This document shows, in pieces, positions 1-8,608 of a stretch of DNA of 64,000 bases. The position numbers and the translations under genes are program-made. Under the pieces are notes generated by a model. That model did not search any database. It was not told the origin of the DNA and saw nothing but the letters and a program-made list of their open reading frames with translations. Each line of letters opens with the position of its first letter. Within the stretch, counting starts at the first letter, position 1. The DNA is from DATBVX01 sp963724625 (GTDB lineage Bacteria > Pseudomonadota > Gammaproteobacteria > Steroidobacterales > Steroidobacteraceae): positions 558,001 through 622,000 of the forward strand of contig CAVRVO010000013.1 of assembly GCA_963724625.1 (NCBI GenBank), read 5' to 3'.

Positions 1-87
1 AAGTTCGATCTGGCTCCATACTCCAACCTGAAGAAATGGGTGGATGGCTGCCTCAGCCGGCCGGCTCGCCAGAAACTGATGTCATAG
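1..87 (+). CDS. Glutathione S-transferase, C-terminal end only (partial)
   Basis: The first 28 codons of the window, in frame 1, read as the last helix of a GST C-terminal domain (FDLAPYSNLKKWVDGCLSRP..) and stop at TAG 85-87. The pattern D-L-x-P-Y-x-N-L-x-x-W-x-x-x-C-x-x-R-P is typical of bacterial GSTs, where this helix packs against the substrate pocket. The 5' part lies outside the window, so substrate and class cannot be judged. It converges on the methyltransferase gene that follows. Confidence 0.72.
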   Translation, partial: KFDLAPYSNLKKWVDGCLSRPARQKLMS

Positions 88-90
88 GAG

Positions 91-110
91 GCTCTGCACA
101 GGTGCGGAGC
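91..110. terminator. Hairpin between convergent genes, possible terminator
   Basis: GCTCTGCA and TGCGGAGC pair over 8 bp (one G-U) around the tetraloop CAGG, just 3 bases after the GST stop codon and 3 bases before the methyltransferase stop codon. The stem is short and only a weak T run (TTGCT) follows, so intrinsic termination is plausible but not certain. Confidence 0.4.
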
Positions 111-113
111 TTG

Positions 114-701
114 CTAGCGCTCGAGCTCCCAGAGCTGCGTGACGACACCGCGCCTGAGCTGCATGCCGCCACCCAGCGCCGTGAAACGGCGCCCAAGCCG
201 TTCCCGGTACCATGCGGCGGGACGCAGCCTGACATCGCCATCGGTGTACGACTGATCACAGTGCTGATCCCAGTCCTCCTGCGTCAGCGCGCTGAAATAG
301 AGCACGCGACCGGTGAGGCGCGCGAGGTTCGCCATGGCCCGCTTCGCCTCGCGATCGTCGAGGTACTGCAACACGTCGTAGCAGATCACGAGATCGAACG
401 GCTCGCGCGCTCGATAGGTGGCGAGTGATCCCTGAACCCAACCGAACCGCTTGCAGAGATAGGAGCTCACTTCCAGCCCGACGTATCGGGCACGGGGAAA
501 ACGCCGCCGCAGCGGAACGCGCAACCACCCTACTCCGCACCCGGCATCCAGAATCGAACGTACTGGAAGATCGAGATAGGCAGCAAAGCTCGCGATGAAC
601 TCGCCCCGGCGTGCCATCTCGCGGCGCGAAGTGACTGCGGTGCGCGCATTGCCGTAGTAACGGCGGTAATACGCGATGTCGAATCTGGTTTCACTTTTCA
701 T
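114..701 (-). CDS. Class I SAM-dependent methyltransferase
   Basis: A 195-residue protein with the SAM-binding motif I at residues 50-58 (ILDAGCGVG) and an acidic motif II region (YVGLEVSSYLCKRFGW). The post-I motif PFDLVICYDVLQYL at about 100-113 is typical of methyltransf_11/25 domain proteins. No signal peptide or membrane segment is visible, so it should be cytoplasmic. The acceptor substrate cannot be told from the sequence. It converges with the GST gene, and divergently an NTF2/PQQ operon begins about 100 bases away, so it is probably transcribed alone. Confidence 0.8.
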   Translation of the reverse strand: MKSETRFDIAYYRRYYGNARTAVTSRREMARRGEFIASFAAYLDLPVRSILDAGCGVGWLRVPLRRRFPRARYVGLEVSSYLCKRFGWVQGSLATYRAREPFDLVICYDVLQYLDDREAKRAMANLARLTGRVLYFSALTQEDWDQHCDQSYTDGDVRLRPAAWYRERLGRRFTALGGGMQLRRGVVTQLWELER

Positions 702-803
702 CGAGCGCAGAAGGCTAGATCATGGTACTGGTTGAAGCAAAGTCGCTCAGCCCGCGCCATGGCGAGAGCGACACCGACCCCATCCAGACAGCGAGACCCA
801 ACG

Positions 804-1499
804 ATGTCCGAGGACAGTGCGTACCAGGCGCTGGCAGCGAGAGTCGAGCAGCTCACTCACCAGCTCGGTGTGATGGAAGATGTGCATGCGGTGCGTTGCC
901 TGCACTTCATCTACGGCTACTACATCGACATGTGCCTGTACGACGAGGCCTGCGCCCTGTTCGCCGACGATGGTGCCGTGCGCTTTCTCAATGGCCTCTA
1001 CAAGGGGCGCGCCGGCGTGCGACGCCTGTATTGCGACTGGTTCCGCAAGACCTTCACCAAGGGCCACAACGGCCCGGTGTACGGATTCCTCCTCGATCAC
1101 CTGCAGATGCAGGATATCGTCACGGTCGCCCCGGATCGCCGTTCCGCACGTGCGCGTTTCCGGGCTCTCAACATGATCGGTTACCACGACAAGAAGCCCG
1201 ACCCGCCCGAGCACATGCCACAGCAATTCTGGGGCGGTGGAATCTACGAGAATGTGTACGTCAAGGATGCCGGGAAGTGGAAGATCAAGCTGCTCGACTA
1301 TGTCGGCCGTTGGCAGGCGCCCTACGAACAGGGCTGGGCGCACAGCAGCGGGCATCTGCCACCGTTTGAAAAGACCTATCCCGAAAACCCGCTCGGTCCC
1401 GACGAAATCCTCGCTGAGATGCCCTACTCCTGGCCCGAGACCAGCGTCGTTCCGTTTCACTACGAACACCCGATTACCGGCGAAGAGTGGAAGCCATGA
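804..1499 (+). CDS. SnoaL/NTF2-like domain protein
   Basis: A 231-residue protein from ATG 804 (a TTG at 732 extends the frame but adds an unconserved basic leader). It has the alpha+beta cone features of SnoaL_4-type proteins: a helical start (HAVRCLHFIYGYYID), then LYDEACALFADDGAVRFLNG and GRAGVRRLYCDWF, and a strand WKIKLLDYVGRW. The unusually long C-terminal extension carries a PYSWPE motif. Members often sit beside hydroxysteroid or aromatic catabolic genes and act as isomerases, dehydratases or binding proteins. No leader peptide is seen. Its TGA overlaps the next ATG (ATGA), so it is translationally coupled to the PQQ beta-propeller protein. Confidence 0.72.
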   Translation: MSEDSAYQALAARVEQLTHQLGVMEDVHAVRCLHFIYGYYIDMCLYDEACALFADDGAVRFLNGLYKGRAGVRRLYCDWFRKTFTKGHNGPVYGFLLDHLQMQDIVTVAPDRRSARARFRALNMIGYHDKKPDPPEHMPQQFWGGGIYENVYVKDAGKWKIKLLDYVGRWQAPYEQGWAHSSGHLPPFEKTYPENPLGPDEILAEMPYSWPETSVVPFHYEHPITGEEWKP

Positions 1500-3088
1500 G
1501 CAAGGCGCGAACTCTGCTGGTCGCGTGCTTACTTCTGTTCGGCACCATGGCCCGCGCGGGCACAGAGGATGACTGGGTAAGTTACAACCGCACCCTCACG
1601 TCGGAACGCTTCGCTCCGCATGCGCAGATCACCCGCGACAACGTGGCACAGCTCGCGATTGTCTGCAGCTACGACACGCACGATCAGATGAGCTTTCAGA
1701 CCGGGCCCATCGTCATCAACGGCACGCTCTACGGCACCACCGACACCGACACTTTTGCGCTCGATGCCAGCAACTGCCAGCAACGTTGGCGAGTACACGA
1801 GGACGCGAAGACTGCCTTTCGCACCAACCGGGGCGCCGCCTACCTGGAGGGCCGGCTGTTCCGCGGGTTGCAGGATGGGCGCGTGGTCGCGTACGACGCC
1901 GCGAGTGGCCGACGCTTGTGGGAGACCCGCATCGCCGATGGCAAGAAGGGCGAGAGTGTTCCGGCTGCGCCGATCGCCTGGTCGGGACTTGTCTTCATCG
2001 GCAATGCGGGAGGCGATTCCTACGGAGTGAAGGGGCGCATGTACGCCCTGGATGCAGCCACGGGCAAGACTGTGTGGGAGTTCTACCTGGTGCCACGGGA
2101 AAACGCGGCGAGCGCGAACGCCGGCGCTCAGCAACCACACGAGACGGGCTGGGGAAACAAGGCCGATGTGCCCATCACCGGAGGCGCGACCTGGAGCTCA
2201 TATTCTCTCGATCCCGCCAGCGGCCTGCTCTATGTACCGGGTGGCAACCCAGGACCGGATTTCGTCACGACCGTGCGGCCGGGTGACAACCTCTACACCA
2301 ACTCGGTGGTCGTCCTCGACGCACGCACCGGCGCCTACCGAGCGCATTACCAGCTCACACCCCGAGACTTTCACGATTGGGACGTCTCCTCCGCGCCCGC
2401 ACTCGTTACCACGCGCAACAAGCAGCATCGTCTCCTCGAAGCGCCCAAGGATGGCCACCTGTACGGATACGATCTCGGCAACGGCCAGCGCGTATTCCGT
2501 ACGCCTGTCACGACCGTCGAGAACGAGAACGCACCGCTCACGGAAAAGGGCACGCACTTCTGCCCCGGCACGCAGGGCGGATCGGAATGGAACGGACCTG
2601 CCTACGATCCAGACACGAACCTTGCATTCACGGGCTCCGTGGACTGGTGCACGACGGTTGCAGTCAAGCCTGAAGGCGCCGCGAAAAGCGGCTCGCCCGG
2701 ACAGCCCTGGACCGGCGCGCAGGAGCCCCACATCTTCGGACAATTTGATCCACCCGAGCGATTCGGTGGCTGGCTCAGCGCGACCGATGCCGACAGTGGT
2801 GAGATCCGCTGGCGCATGAAAGCGCCCGCCCCTGTTCTCTCGGGCGTGACGCCGACCGCCGGAGGTCTCGTGTTCTTCGGTGATCTCGGCGGAAACGTCT
2901 ACGCGCTCGACAAGGCAAGCGGCCGGGTGCTCTGGTCGACGAAGCTCGACGGCGCCGTGGCCGGTGGCCTCGTGAGCTACATCGCCGCTGGCCAGCAGCG
3001 CATCGCTCTGGCTTCGGGTGCCATCTCACCGATCTGGCCGGCGCCCAAGGTCAATGCCAGCATCATCGTGTTCGGATTGAAGCACTAG
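1496..3088 (+). CDS. PQQ-binding beta-propeller dehydrogenase-like protein, exported
   Basis: 530 residues starting at ATG 1496, inside the ATGA overlap with the upstream gene. A Sec signal peptide is clear (about residues 1-20, ending ARAG). The mature part has the repeated tryptophan-docking blades of type I quinoprotein alcohol dehydrogenases: YALDAATGKTVWEF, VLDARTGAYRAHYQ, YALDKASGRVLWSTKL. It also has the active-site stretch DFHDWDVSSAP, matching the HDWD region of quinohaemoprotein dehydrogenases, and GNAGGDSYGVKGR. There is no CxxCH, so unlike quinohaemoprotein ADH it carries no fused cytochrome. At 530 residues it is shorter than most of the family (about 600-700). Substrate unknown; periplasmic oxidation of an alcohol or aldehyde is inferred. 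Confidence 0.82.
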   Translation: MSKARTLLVACLLLFGTMARAGTEDDWVSYNRTLTSERFAPHAQITRDNVAQLAIVCSYDTHDQMSFQTGPIVINGTLYGTTDTDTFALDASNCQQRWRVHEDAKTAFRTNRGAAYLEGRLFRGLQDGRVVAYDAASGRRLWETRIADGKKGESVPAAPIAWSGLVFIGNAGGDSYGVKGRMYALDAATGKTVWEFYLVPRENAASANAGAQQPHETGWGNKADVPITGGATWSSYSLDPASGLLYVPGGNPGPDFVTTVRPGDNLYTNSVVVLDARTGAYRAHYQLTPRDFHDWDVSSAPALVTTRNKQHRLLEAPKDGHLYGYDLGNGQRVFRTPVTTVENENAPLTEKGTHFCPGTQGGSEWNGPAYDPDTNLAFTGSVDWCTTVAVKPEGAAKSGSPGQPWTGAQEPHIFGQFDPPERFGGWLSATDADSGEIRWRMKAPAPVLSGVTPTAGGLVFFGDLGGNVYALDKASGRVLWSTKLDGAVAGGLVSYIAAGQQRIALASGAISPIWPAPKVNASIIVFGLKH

Positions 3089-3097
3089 GAGATCCCC

Positions 3098-3391
3098 ATG
3101 CCCGCTTTCGTCATCGTCGACATTATCGAGACCACCGACAATAAGAAGATGGACCAGTACCGCGCCGGCGTCGTCGCGACCGTGCAGAAGCACGGCGGAC
3201 GCTATATCTGCGTCGGCGGCCCGTTCGAGGTCAAGGAAGGCGATTGGCAGCCGACGTTCCCGGTGATCCTGGAATTTCCGGACCTGGGCGCCGCCAACCG
3301 GTGGTATGACTCGCCGGAATACCAACCCCTCAAGGCCCTGCGGCTCGCCGCGACCCGCGGCAACATGGTTTTTCTTCAGGGCCTCGGGTAG
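3098..3391 (+). CDS. DUF1330 family protein
   Basis: A 97-residue dimeric alpha-beta-barrel (ferredoxin-like) protein. The family pattern is visible: an opening strand AFVIVDIIETTD, GGRYICVGGPFEVKEGDW, and the end motif FPDLGAANRWYDSPEYQPL followed by R. An AGGAG ribosome site overlaps the stop of the PQQ gene 7 bases upstream, so it is the third gene of that operon. The biochemical role of DUF1330 is not established; its place beside NTF2-like and quinoprotein genes suggests a small-molecule binding or isomerising role. Confidence 0.82.
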   Translation: MPAFVIVDIIETTDNKKMDQYRAGVVATVQKHGGRYICVGGPFEVKEGDWQPTFPVILEFPDLGAANRWYDSPEYQPLKALRLAATRGNMVFLQGLG

Positions 3392-3406
3392 CGCGCCAAC
3401 CCCGAC

Positions 3407-4331
3407 TCAACGCGCAAACAATTTCGTCAAGCCGAGGTTGAGCACCGGGTCTTCGTGCTGCTCGCCGTAGAGCCCGCTTTGCGATAGCGGAATCTGCCCC
3501 GACACCCGCAACACCCAGCCGTTGCCGACATCGAAGAGAACGCGCGGCGTGACGTAGAACATCGTGCCGCCGGTGTCGGGATCGATCGCACCACTCCCGT
3601 CCGTCTCGTCGTGTCCCGCATATCTATAGTTGGCTTCAAGGACGGCATCCCAGCGCCCGCCAAGCTTGTGCTCGTAGGCGACATTGAGCAGGCTGATGCG
3701 CCCGTACTGGTAGCCCGATTCATTGCGTCCGGTGTGGCGATACTGCCCGGAATAAAAGAGCGCCGAACTCGGGTTCAGCTGGTAGGAACCGAACAGACCC
3801 GCAAACCAGTCCGTCGATCCGGTGCCAGGTTGCACGTGCTCGTCGAGACGTTCGCCGTCACGCGACAGGTCGTTCTCACCCCAGTTCGTCTTGACTCCAG
3901 CGACCGCGAAGAGCTGTGCACGCACTCCGACGTCGCCTTCGAAGTGCGAGGCCCAGAGCCGTAGCTTGCCCATAGAACTCAGGATCGGCGAGGCCCGAGC
4001 CATGCGTGTGTTCGCTTGCGCCGTCCTCCGTCTCCGTGAGATCGCGTTCACTGTACGGAATGCGCGCAAACACGCCAGCGCGCTCGGACAGCCCGTACGC
4101 CACCAGCAGCGTCGTGCGGCGTTCGCGGATCGAGTCCCGCTCCTCAGCGGGCCCCTGGGTTTTCTCGACCTGATCCCAGTCGAGCGCGAGTCGCAGCCCA
4201 GACTGTGCTACGCCTTCGTGACCAAGCGCGTTGAAAGTCGGATCCCCGCACCTGCAGATCGAGCAGGCCAGGGCGGGCGAGGAAACTGTCGCGGCGACCG
4301 CAAGCGCGACGAGCGATTGCTTGATACTCAT
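3407..4331 (-). CDS. Outer-membrane beta-barrel transporter-like protein (interrupted by one frameshift)
   Basis: About 307 residues if one base is removed from the CCC run at 3969-3971 (plus strand). The N-terminal frame starts at ATG 4331 with a signal peptide (MSIKQSLVALAVAATVSSPALA) followed directly by the paired-cysteine motif CSICRCGDPTFNALG. It continues to ADPEFYG, where the frame breaks. The C-terminal frame resumes with KLRLWASHFEGDVG and runs through amphipathic beta-strands (YQYGRISLLNVAYEHKLGG, RVLFDVGNGWVLRVSGQ) to a basic end. The two halves join without loss of conserved sequence, so an indel error is more likely than decay. Family members are annotated as transporters and often accompany metal-handling genes; substrate unknown. 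It follows the DUF2946 gene on the same strand. Confidence 0.7.
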
Positions 4332-4458
4332 GTTCTTAATTCCGAATGATGCGAATGGCGTCATCTGCGCGTGCCAGTGAGACGTCGGCAATGACAGACG
4401 ATCCCGGGATACGACGCGACACAGCGCGCTGGGCCCGGAGTGCAGTACGGCGGCAGGT

Positions 4459-4835
4459 TCAGATCAGAAGGGGAGGCCCGCGCGCCGACTGGGCGCGAGC
4501 AATCAGGCGGCCGGTGTCGGCCGTTCGAAATGATGCGAACGGCAGGTGCAACACATCGGCGTGAACCGGTACAAAGCACGATCGCCGACGGCGGCGCGCT
4601 CGCCAAGCCAGCACTGAATACGCACAGCAGGTCAGGGCCCGGCGACTGATTCGGCCGTGGCAGGCTGTCTGTCGTCGACTCCCTCGGGCGGTGAGTGAAG
4701 CGTGTGGCCGGGGCAGATCTTGAGCGCGACGGAGAAGTGCTCGCCCGTCTGCGGCATGAAGCCGGGCGGGATCAGGGCGCGGCACATCCATGCCGCTACC
4801 ATCAGGATGATCAGGCAGGTGTTGCGTCGCTTCAT
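4459..4835 (-). CDS. DUF2946-like membrane protein, broken by two frameshifts
   Basis: The N-terminus (MKRRNTCLIILMVAAWMCRA then LIPPGFMP, and CPGH) matches the DUF2946 signature, a one-helix protein found near copper/metal and TonB genes. Frame A stops after TAESVAGP. Deleting one base in the GGGCCC at about 4635-4642 continues as DLLCVFSAGLASAPPSAIVL. Deleting one base in AAA 4573-4575 then continues as VPVHADVLHLP to the family-typical end ARGPPLLI at TGA 4459. Two indels in 380 bases could be error or a decaying gene. It lies 127 bases upstream of the transporter-like gene on the same strand and probably forms an operon with it. Confidence 0.5.
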
Positions 4836-4990
4836 CGGCTAGATCTCAAGGCACTCTATAGTCTATCACCCCGCCTTGGGTAGTCGGGATGACTACCTGT
4901 CCAGGGCTGGAAGTGACGGTGATTGTCCGATAGGCCATGGCCCGCAAGCGAGATAATGCTCGCAGGTAACTGGGGATCTGGACAACCATA

Positions 4991-5715
4991 ATGTCGCTGA
5001 CGCGACGAAAGTTACTGGCAGGCTCAGCAGGCTGCGCCTCGGTCGCGCTATTTGGCGCCAGTGTAATCGTGGCGGGAGCCTGCCGCGGCGCGATCACATC
5101 AAGGTCGCGTTCCTGCTTGGCGACGGTACCAACGTGATCGACATGGCTGGCCCCTGGGAGACCTTTCAGGACACCGCCCTCGGCGAGGGTCACAACGCGC
5201 GTGATCCGTTCGAGCTGTTCACGGTCGCCCCTACCCTGGACCTGATCTCCATGACCGGCGGTCTCAAGGTCAAGCCGAACTACACACTCGATGCTGCGCC
5301 GGCCCCGCAGGTCATCGTGGTGCCGGCGCAGCGTTCGGCCGAACCCTCCCTCGCCTGGCTCAAGAACACCAGCCCGAAGACCGACGTCACGATCTCGGTG
5401 TGCACCGGCGCGTTCCAGCTCGCGCGTGCCGGATTGCTAGACGGCATTTCCGCCACCACTCACCATGACTTCTGGGACAAGCTCGCGAAGGAATTTCCCG
5501 ACGTCGATGTGAAGCGTGGTGTGCGCTTCGTCGATAACGGCCACATCGCCACCGCTGGCGGGCTGACCTCGGGCATCGACATGGCTCTGCACATCGTGGC
5601 GCGGTATTTCGACGTCGACACGGCGGCCACAACCGCGCGCTACATGGAGCACGGGAGCGAAGCCTGGCGCGATGGCCTGCGAGCCGCCAGAGCGACCTAT
5701 TGGACCCCGCTTTGA
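4991..5715 (+). CDS. Tat-exported DJ-1/PfpI family protein (one frameshift near 5088)
   Basis: From ATG 4991 a twin-arginine leader is read (MSLTRRKLLAGSAGC then ASVALFGASVIVAGA), but the frame then runs to a stop at 5135. In the next frame the DJ-1/PfpI domain begins DHIKVAFLLGDGTNVIDMAG and continues unbroken to 5715. One base missing near 5085-5091 (GCCGCGGCGCG) would join them. The nucleophile elbow is DVTISVCTGAFQLARAGLLDG, with the cysteine in the usual VCTGA position, and the C-terminus has GLTSGIDMALHIVARY. This resembles AraC-type amidase_1/isonitrile-hydratase domains lacking a DNA-binding part. Most relatives are cytoplasmic; a Tat leader implies export. The 3' end overlaps the convergent GlxA-type gene by 19 bases. 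Confidence 0.75.
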
Positions 5716-6725
5716 ATCGCCTTGCGCATGGCGCCAAAGCGCTTGCGGTACTGAGCCGGCGTCAGTTTCACCTGGCGGCGAAACAGCCGGCTGAAGAAGC
5801 CCGCATCCTCGTAACCGATCTGGTTGGCGATCGCCTCGACGGACTCCTCGCTCCTCTCCAGCAGGTGCTTGGCCTCTTCGAGTCGCAGCGTGTGCACATA
5901 CTCGAGCGGTGACATGCCGGTCGCCTGCTGAAAGCGGCGCTTGAAGGATCGCTCCGCCAGTCCGCTCAGTCGCACCATCGCCGCCACCGGCGCGCGCTCG
6001 TGATAGTTCTCGCCAATCCAACTCTGGCAGCGCGCGATGATCGCATCGTCTACCTGGCGCGATCGGGCCAGACGCGCAAACGGCTGCTGACCGATGTGGT
6101 GCCAATCGATCAGATTCACGCGCGCCACCTGCATCGCGACCTCGATGCCGACGGTGCGCGCGATCAGGTACAGCGCGAGGTCGAGCCACGAAGTGCCGCC
6201 ACCCGCCATGACGAGGCGCTGGCCCTCGCCCGACACGACCAGCGCACGCTGTGCCTGGACTCTTACCGCGGGATAGCGCCGCCGCAGGATGTCGCAATAG
6301 GCCCAGTGAGTTGTCGCTTCGTGGCCGTCGAGCAACCCCGCCTCGGCGAGCAGCATCGCACCCGAGCACGCCGAGGCAAGCGTCGATCCGGATTCGTAGC
6401 AGCGCCGCAGCCAGGCGATCTCCGGGACGAAACGTCCTTCGAGCGGCTGGCCCGGCGGTACCGCAATCTCGGAGATGCAGACGATGTCCGGTCGCGGGCA
6501 CGCTTCCAATGTTTGTTGTGGCTCGATCAGCACATCGTTGCTGGCCCGGAACGCTGCCGCGTGTACCGACACGACAACGGGTCGCATCAGAGAGGGTCCT
6601 GGCTGGCCCTCCACGACGATTCCCCAGTCGCGACCGGCTGACATGAAGAGGTCGTACATGCCATAAACGACCGAGGCCGTGGCCTCTGGGAATGCAAGAA
6701 CCGCTACCGTGACGGGATTGCTCAT
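5697..6725 (-). CDS. GlxA-family transcriptional regulator (DJ-1/PfpI domain + AraC HTH)
   Basis: 342 residues from ATG 6725. The N-terminal half is a DJ-1/PfpI class I glutamine amidotransferase-like domain (VTVAVLAFPEATASVVYG; elbow LASACSGAMLLAEAGLLDG). The C-terminal half is a two-helix-turn-helix AraC domain (VAAMVRLSGLAERSFKRRF; MSPLEYVHTLRLEEAKHLL; ANQIGYEDAGFFSRLFRR). GlxA-type regulators sense small molecules such as nitrogen compounds or aldehydes and activate neighbouring genes. It is divergent from the homocysteine S-methyltransferase gene (104 bases between starts) and convergent with the exported DJ-1 gene, either of which could be a target. Confidence 0.88.
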   Translation of the reverse strand: MSNPVTVAVLAFPEATASVVYGMYDLFMSAGRDWGIVVEGQPGPSLMRPVVVSVHAAAFRASNDVLIEPQQTLEACPRPDIVCISEIAVPPGQPLEGRFVPEIAWLRRCYESGSTLASACSGAMLLAEAGLLDGHEATTHWAYCDILRRRYPAVRVQAQRALVVSGEGQRLVMAGGGTSWLDLALYLIARTVGIEVAMQVARVNLIDWHHIGQQPFARLARSRQVDDAIIARCQSWIGENYHERAPVAAMVRLSGLAERSFKRRFQQATGMSPLEYVHTLRLEEAKHLLERSEESVEAIANQIGYEDAGFFSRLFRRQVKLTPAQYRKRFGAMRKAIQSGVQ

Positions 6726-6828
6726 TGTTGGCCGATTCGTCCGCTTCGGTGCCGAAATGGCTTTAGTTGCTCGCCCAAGCCCGGGGATACAGTTGCGCGC
6801 GTCGAATTCAAACCCAGGATGACTTCCC

Positions 6829-7779
6829 ATGCAATCGAGCAAGTACCGGCATCGCCTGCCGCAGTTGGGCCAGAAACTCTTCGCCACCGATGGTGGGATC
6901 GAGACCACGCTGATCTTTCACGAGAATATCCCGCTACCGCACTTCGCGGCCTTCGACCTGCTCAAGAACGAGGCTGGGATAGCGGTCCTGCGACGCTACT
7001 TCGAACACTACACGCACATCGCCCGCGAGCACGGCATCGGAATTGTATTGGAGAGTGTCACTTGGCGTGCCAGTGCGGATTGGGGCCAGAAGCTCGGCTA
7101 CGAGGCGCAAGCGCTGGCCGATGCGAATCGCAAGTCGATCGGCCTGTTGCTGCAGATCCGGGACGAACACGAAACCGCCGCAACCCCCATCGTGGTGAGT
7201 GGCGCAATCGGCCCGCGTGGTGACGGCTACATCGCAGACACGCGCATGAGCGCGGCGCAGGCTCGCGACTATCACCGCACGCAGATCGAGACTTTTGCTG
7301 GCACCGATGCCGACATGGTCGCGGCGTTCACGATGAACTATGTCGAGGAAGCAATCGGCATCGTCAGCGCCGCGAAAGAAGCCGCAATGCCGGTGGCGAT
7401 CTCGTTCACGCTGGAAACTGACGGCTGCCTGCCCTCCGGTGATGCGCTCGAGAAGGCCATCCTGCGCACCGATGAGGAGACCGGCGGCTACGCGTCCTAT
7501 TTCATGATCAATTGCGCTCATCCCACACATTTCCGCCATGTGCTGGAGCGCGGCGGCTCATGGTTGCGACGCGTTCGCGGCGTGCGGGCCAATGCTTCAA
7601 AGCGCAGCCACGCGGAATTGAACGACTCCCCTGATCTCGATGAGGGCGACCCGATCGAGCTTGGCGCCGAGTACCGCGACCTGCGCGCGCTATTGCCCGC
7701 GCTTTCGGTGGCGGGTGGCTGCTGCGGCACCGATCACCGTCACGTGGACGCGCTGTGCCGCGCCCTCAAGGCGGCCTGA
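6829..7779 (+). CDS. Homocysteine S-methyltransferase family protein
   Basis: 316 residues with the Pfam S-methyl_trans layout: FATDGGIETTLIF at residues about 18-30, SGAIGPRGDGY, and the three zinc-binding cysteines in NCAHP and GGCCGTD near the C-terminus. Relatives move a methyl group from S-methylmethionine (MmuM) or betaine to homocysteine to make methionine. The full cysteine triad suggests an active enzyme; the methyl donor is not determined. The gene has its own upstream region shared with the divergent GlxA-type regulator, which may control it. Confidence 0.85.
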   Translation: MQSSKYRHRLPQLGQKLFATDGGIETTLIFHENIPLPHFAAFDLLKNEAGIAVLRRYFEHYTHIAREHGIGIVLESVTWRASADWGQKLGYEAQALADANRKSIGLLLQIRDEHETAATPIVVSGAIGPRGDGYIADTRMSAAQARDYHRTQIETFAGTDADMVAAFTMNYVEEAIGIVSAAKEAAMPVAISFTLETDGCLPSGDALEKAILRTDEETGGYASYFMINCAHPTHFRHVLERGGSWLRRVRGVRANASKRSHAELNDSPDLDEGDPIELGAEYRDLRALLPALSVAGGCCGTDHRHVDALCRALKAA

Positions 7780-7917
7780 TCGATCCAAGAGTTGTCGGAC
7801 TGATCTGACAGCGCGCCGCGGCCTTGCGCCATTGTTGCGACCTGCTCCGAGGGGCAGCATTGCAGCCGTAGAGCTAACCACTGTTTTCGCCCTCACCGAC
7901 GGAAGTGGTCTCTGCAA

Positions 7918-7937
7918 GGGGCCGGTCTCCCGGCCCC
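7918..7937. terminator. GC-rich hairpin, possible terminator
   Basis: GGGGCCGG and CCGGCCCC form a perfect 8-bp stem around TCTC, 138 bases after the homocysteine S-methyltransferase stop and 100 bases before the VOC start. No T run follows directly, so it may instead be a leader structure of the VOC/MscS transcript. Confidence 0.35.
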
Positions 7938-8036
7938 CAACTATTTCCGCTACCCAGAGCTTGCAGCCCAACCGGCTTTGCGGAAACCTGTGCGCGTTTC
8001 CTCCCGACCACAATCACACCAAACGGGGTACAACGC

Positions 8037-8577
8037 ATGGGTCTCGTCAGCTTTGGACAGCCCGATGAGGGCATCATCCAGATGTCCTATGTCGTCGAAG
8101 ACATGAGCCGAGCCATCGATCACTGGGTCTCCAAGCTCAAGGTCGGCCCCTGGTTCTCTGCTCGATCATTTCACCGGTGAAGAGCCTCAGTACCGCGGAA
8201 AGCCTTCGCAAGCGGACGTCGCGATTGCAATGGCCTTCGCGGGTCACATGAACATCGAGTTGATCCAGCCCAACAACACTGCGCCTTCGGTCTATCGCGA
8301 AATCGTCGACAAGCGCGGTTACGGCTTTCATCACTGGGGCTTGGGCACCTGGCACTTCGATCGCGATGTCGAGCGCTATCGTGCGGCCGGGCACGAGCTG
8401 GCATTTATAGCCAAGGTGCCGAGCGGTGGCCGCGTCGGCTACATGGACACGACCGCGCAACTGGCGGGATTCGTCGAGCTGATCGAGCTCGGCGGCGCGT
8501 TCGAGACGGTGTTCAATCGCTTCTACCGCGCCAGCATCGGATGGGATGGCGAGGAACCAATCCGGTCGTTCATCTGA
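8037..8577 (+). CDS. VOC family (glyoxalase/dioxygenase fold) protein, one frameshift at about 8154-8158
   Basis: From ATG 8037 the protein opens MGLVSFGQPDEGIIQMSYVV and EDMSRAIDHWVSKLKVGPWF, the usual first beta-alpha-beta unit of a single-domain VOC protein. The frame then breaks. Removing one base from TGGTTCTCTG at 8151-8160 continues as LLDHFTGEEPQYRGK through ELIQPNNTAPSVYREIVDKR, GYGFHHWGLGTWHFD and YMDTTAQLAGFVELIELG, ending at 8577. The E-L-I-Q and E-L-I-E positions are possible metal ligands of the fold. The corrected length is about 179 residues. The substrate is unknown; similar proteins accompany aromatic and steroid catabolic genes. MscS follows after 31 bases. Confidence 0.75.
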
Positions 8578-8608
8578 TTCTCACTGACGGTCCACTGACG
8601 GAGTACCC

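Noticed and set aside
732..803. TTG start at 732 extending the SnoaL-like protein by 24 residues
   Set aside because: The extension is basic and unlike the family; ATG 804 starts just before the conserved helix.
747..1469. Long minus-strand open frame opposite the SnoaL-like gene
   Set aside because: It mirrors the real gene in antisense, has no conserved domain, and arises from high GC content.
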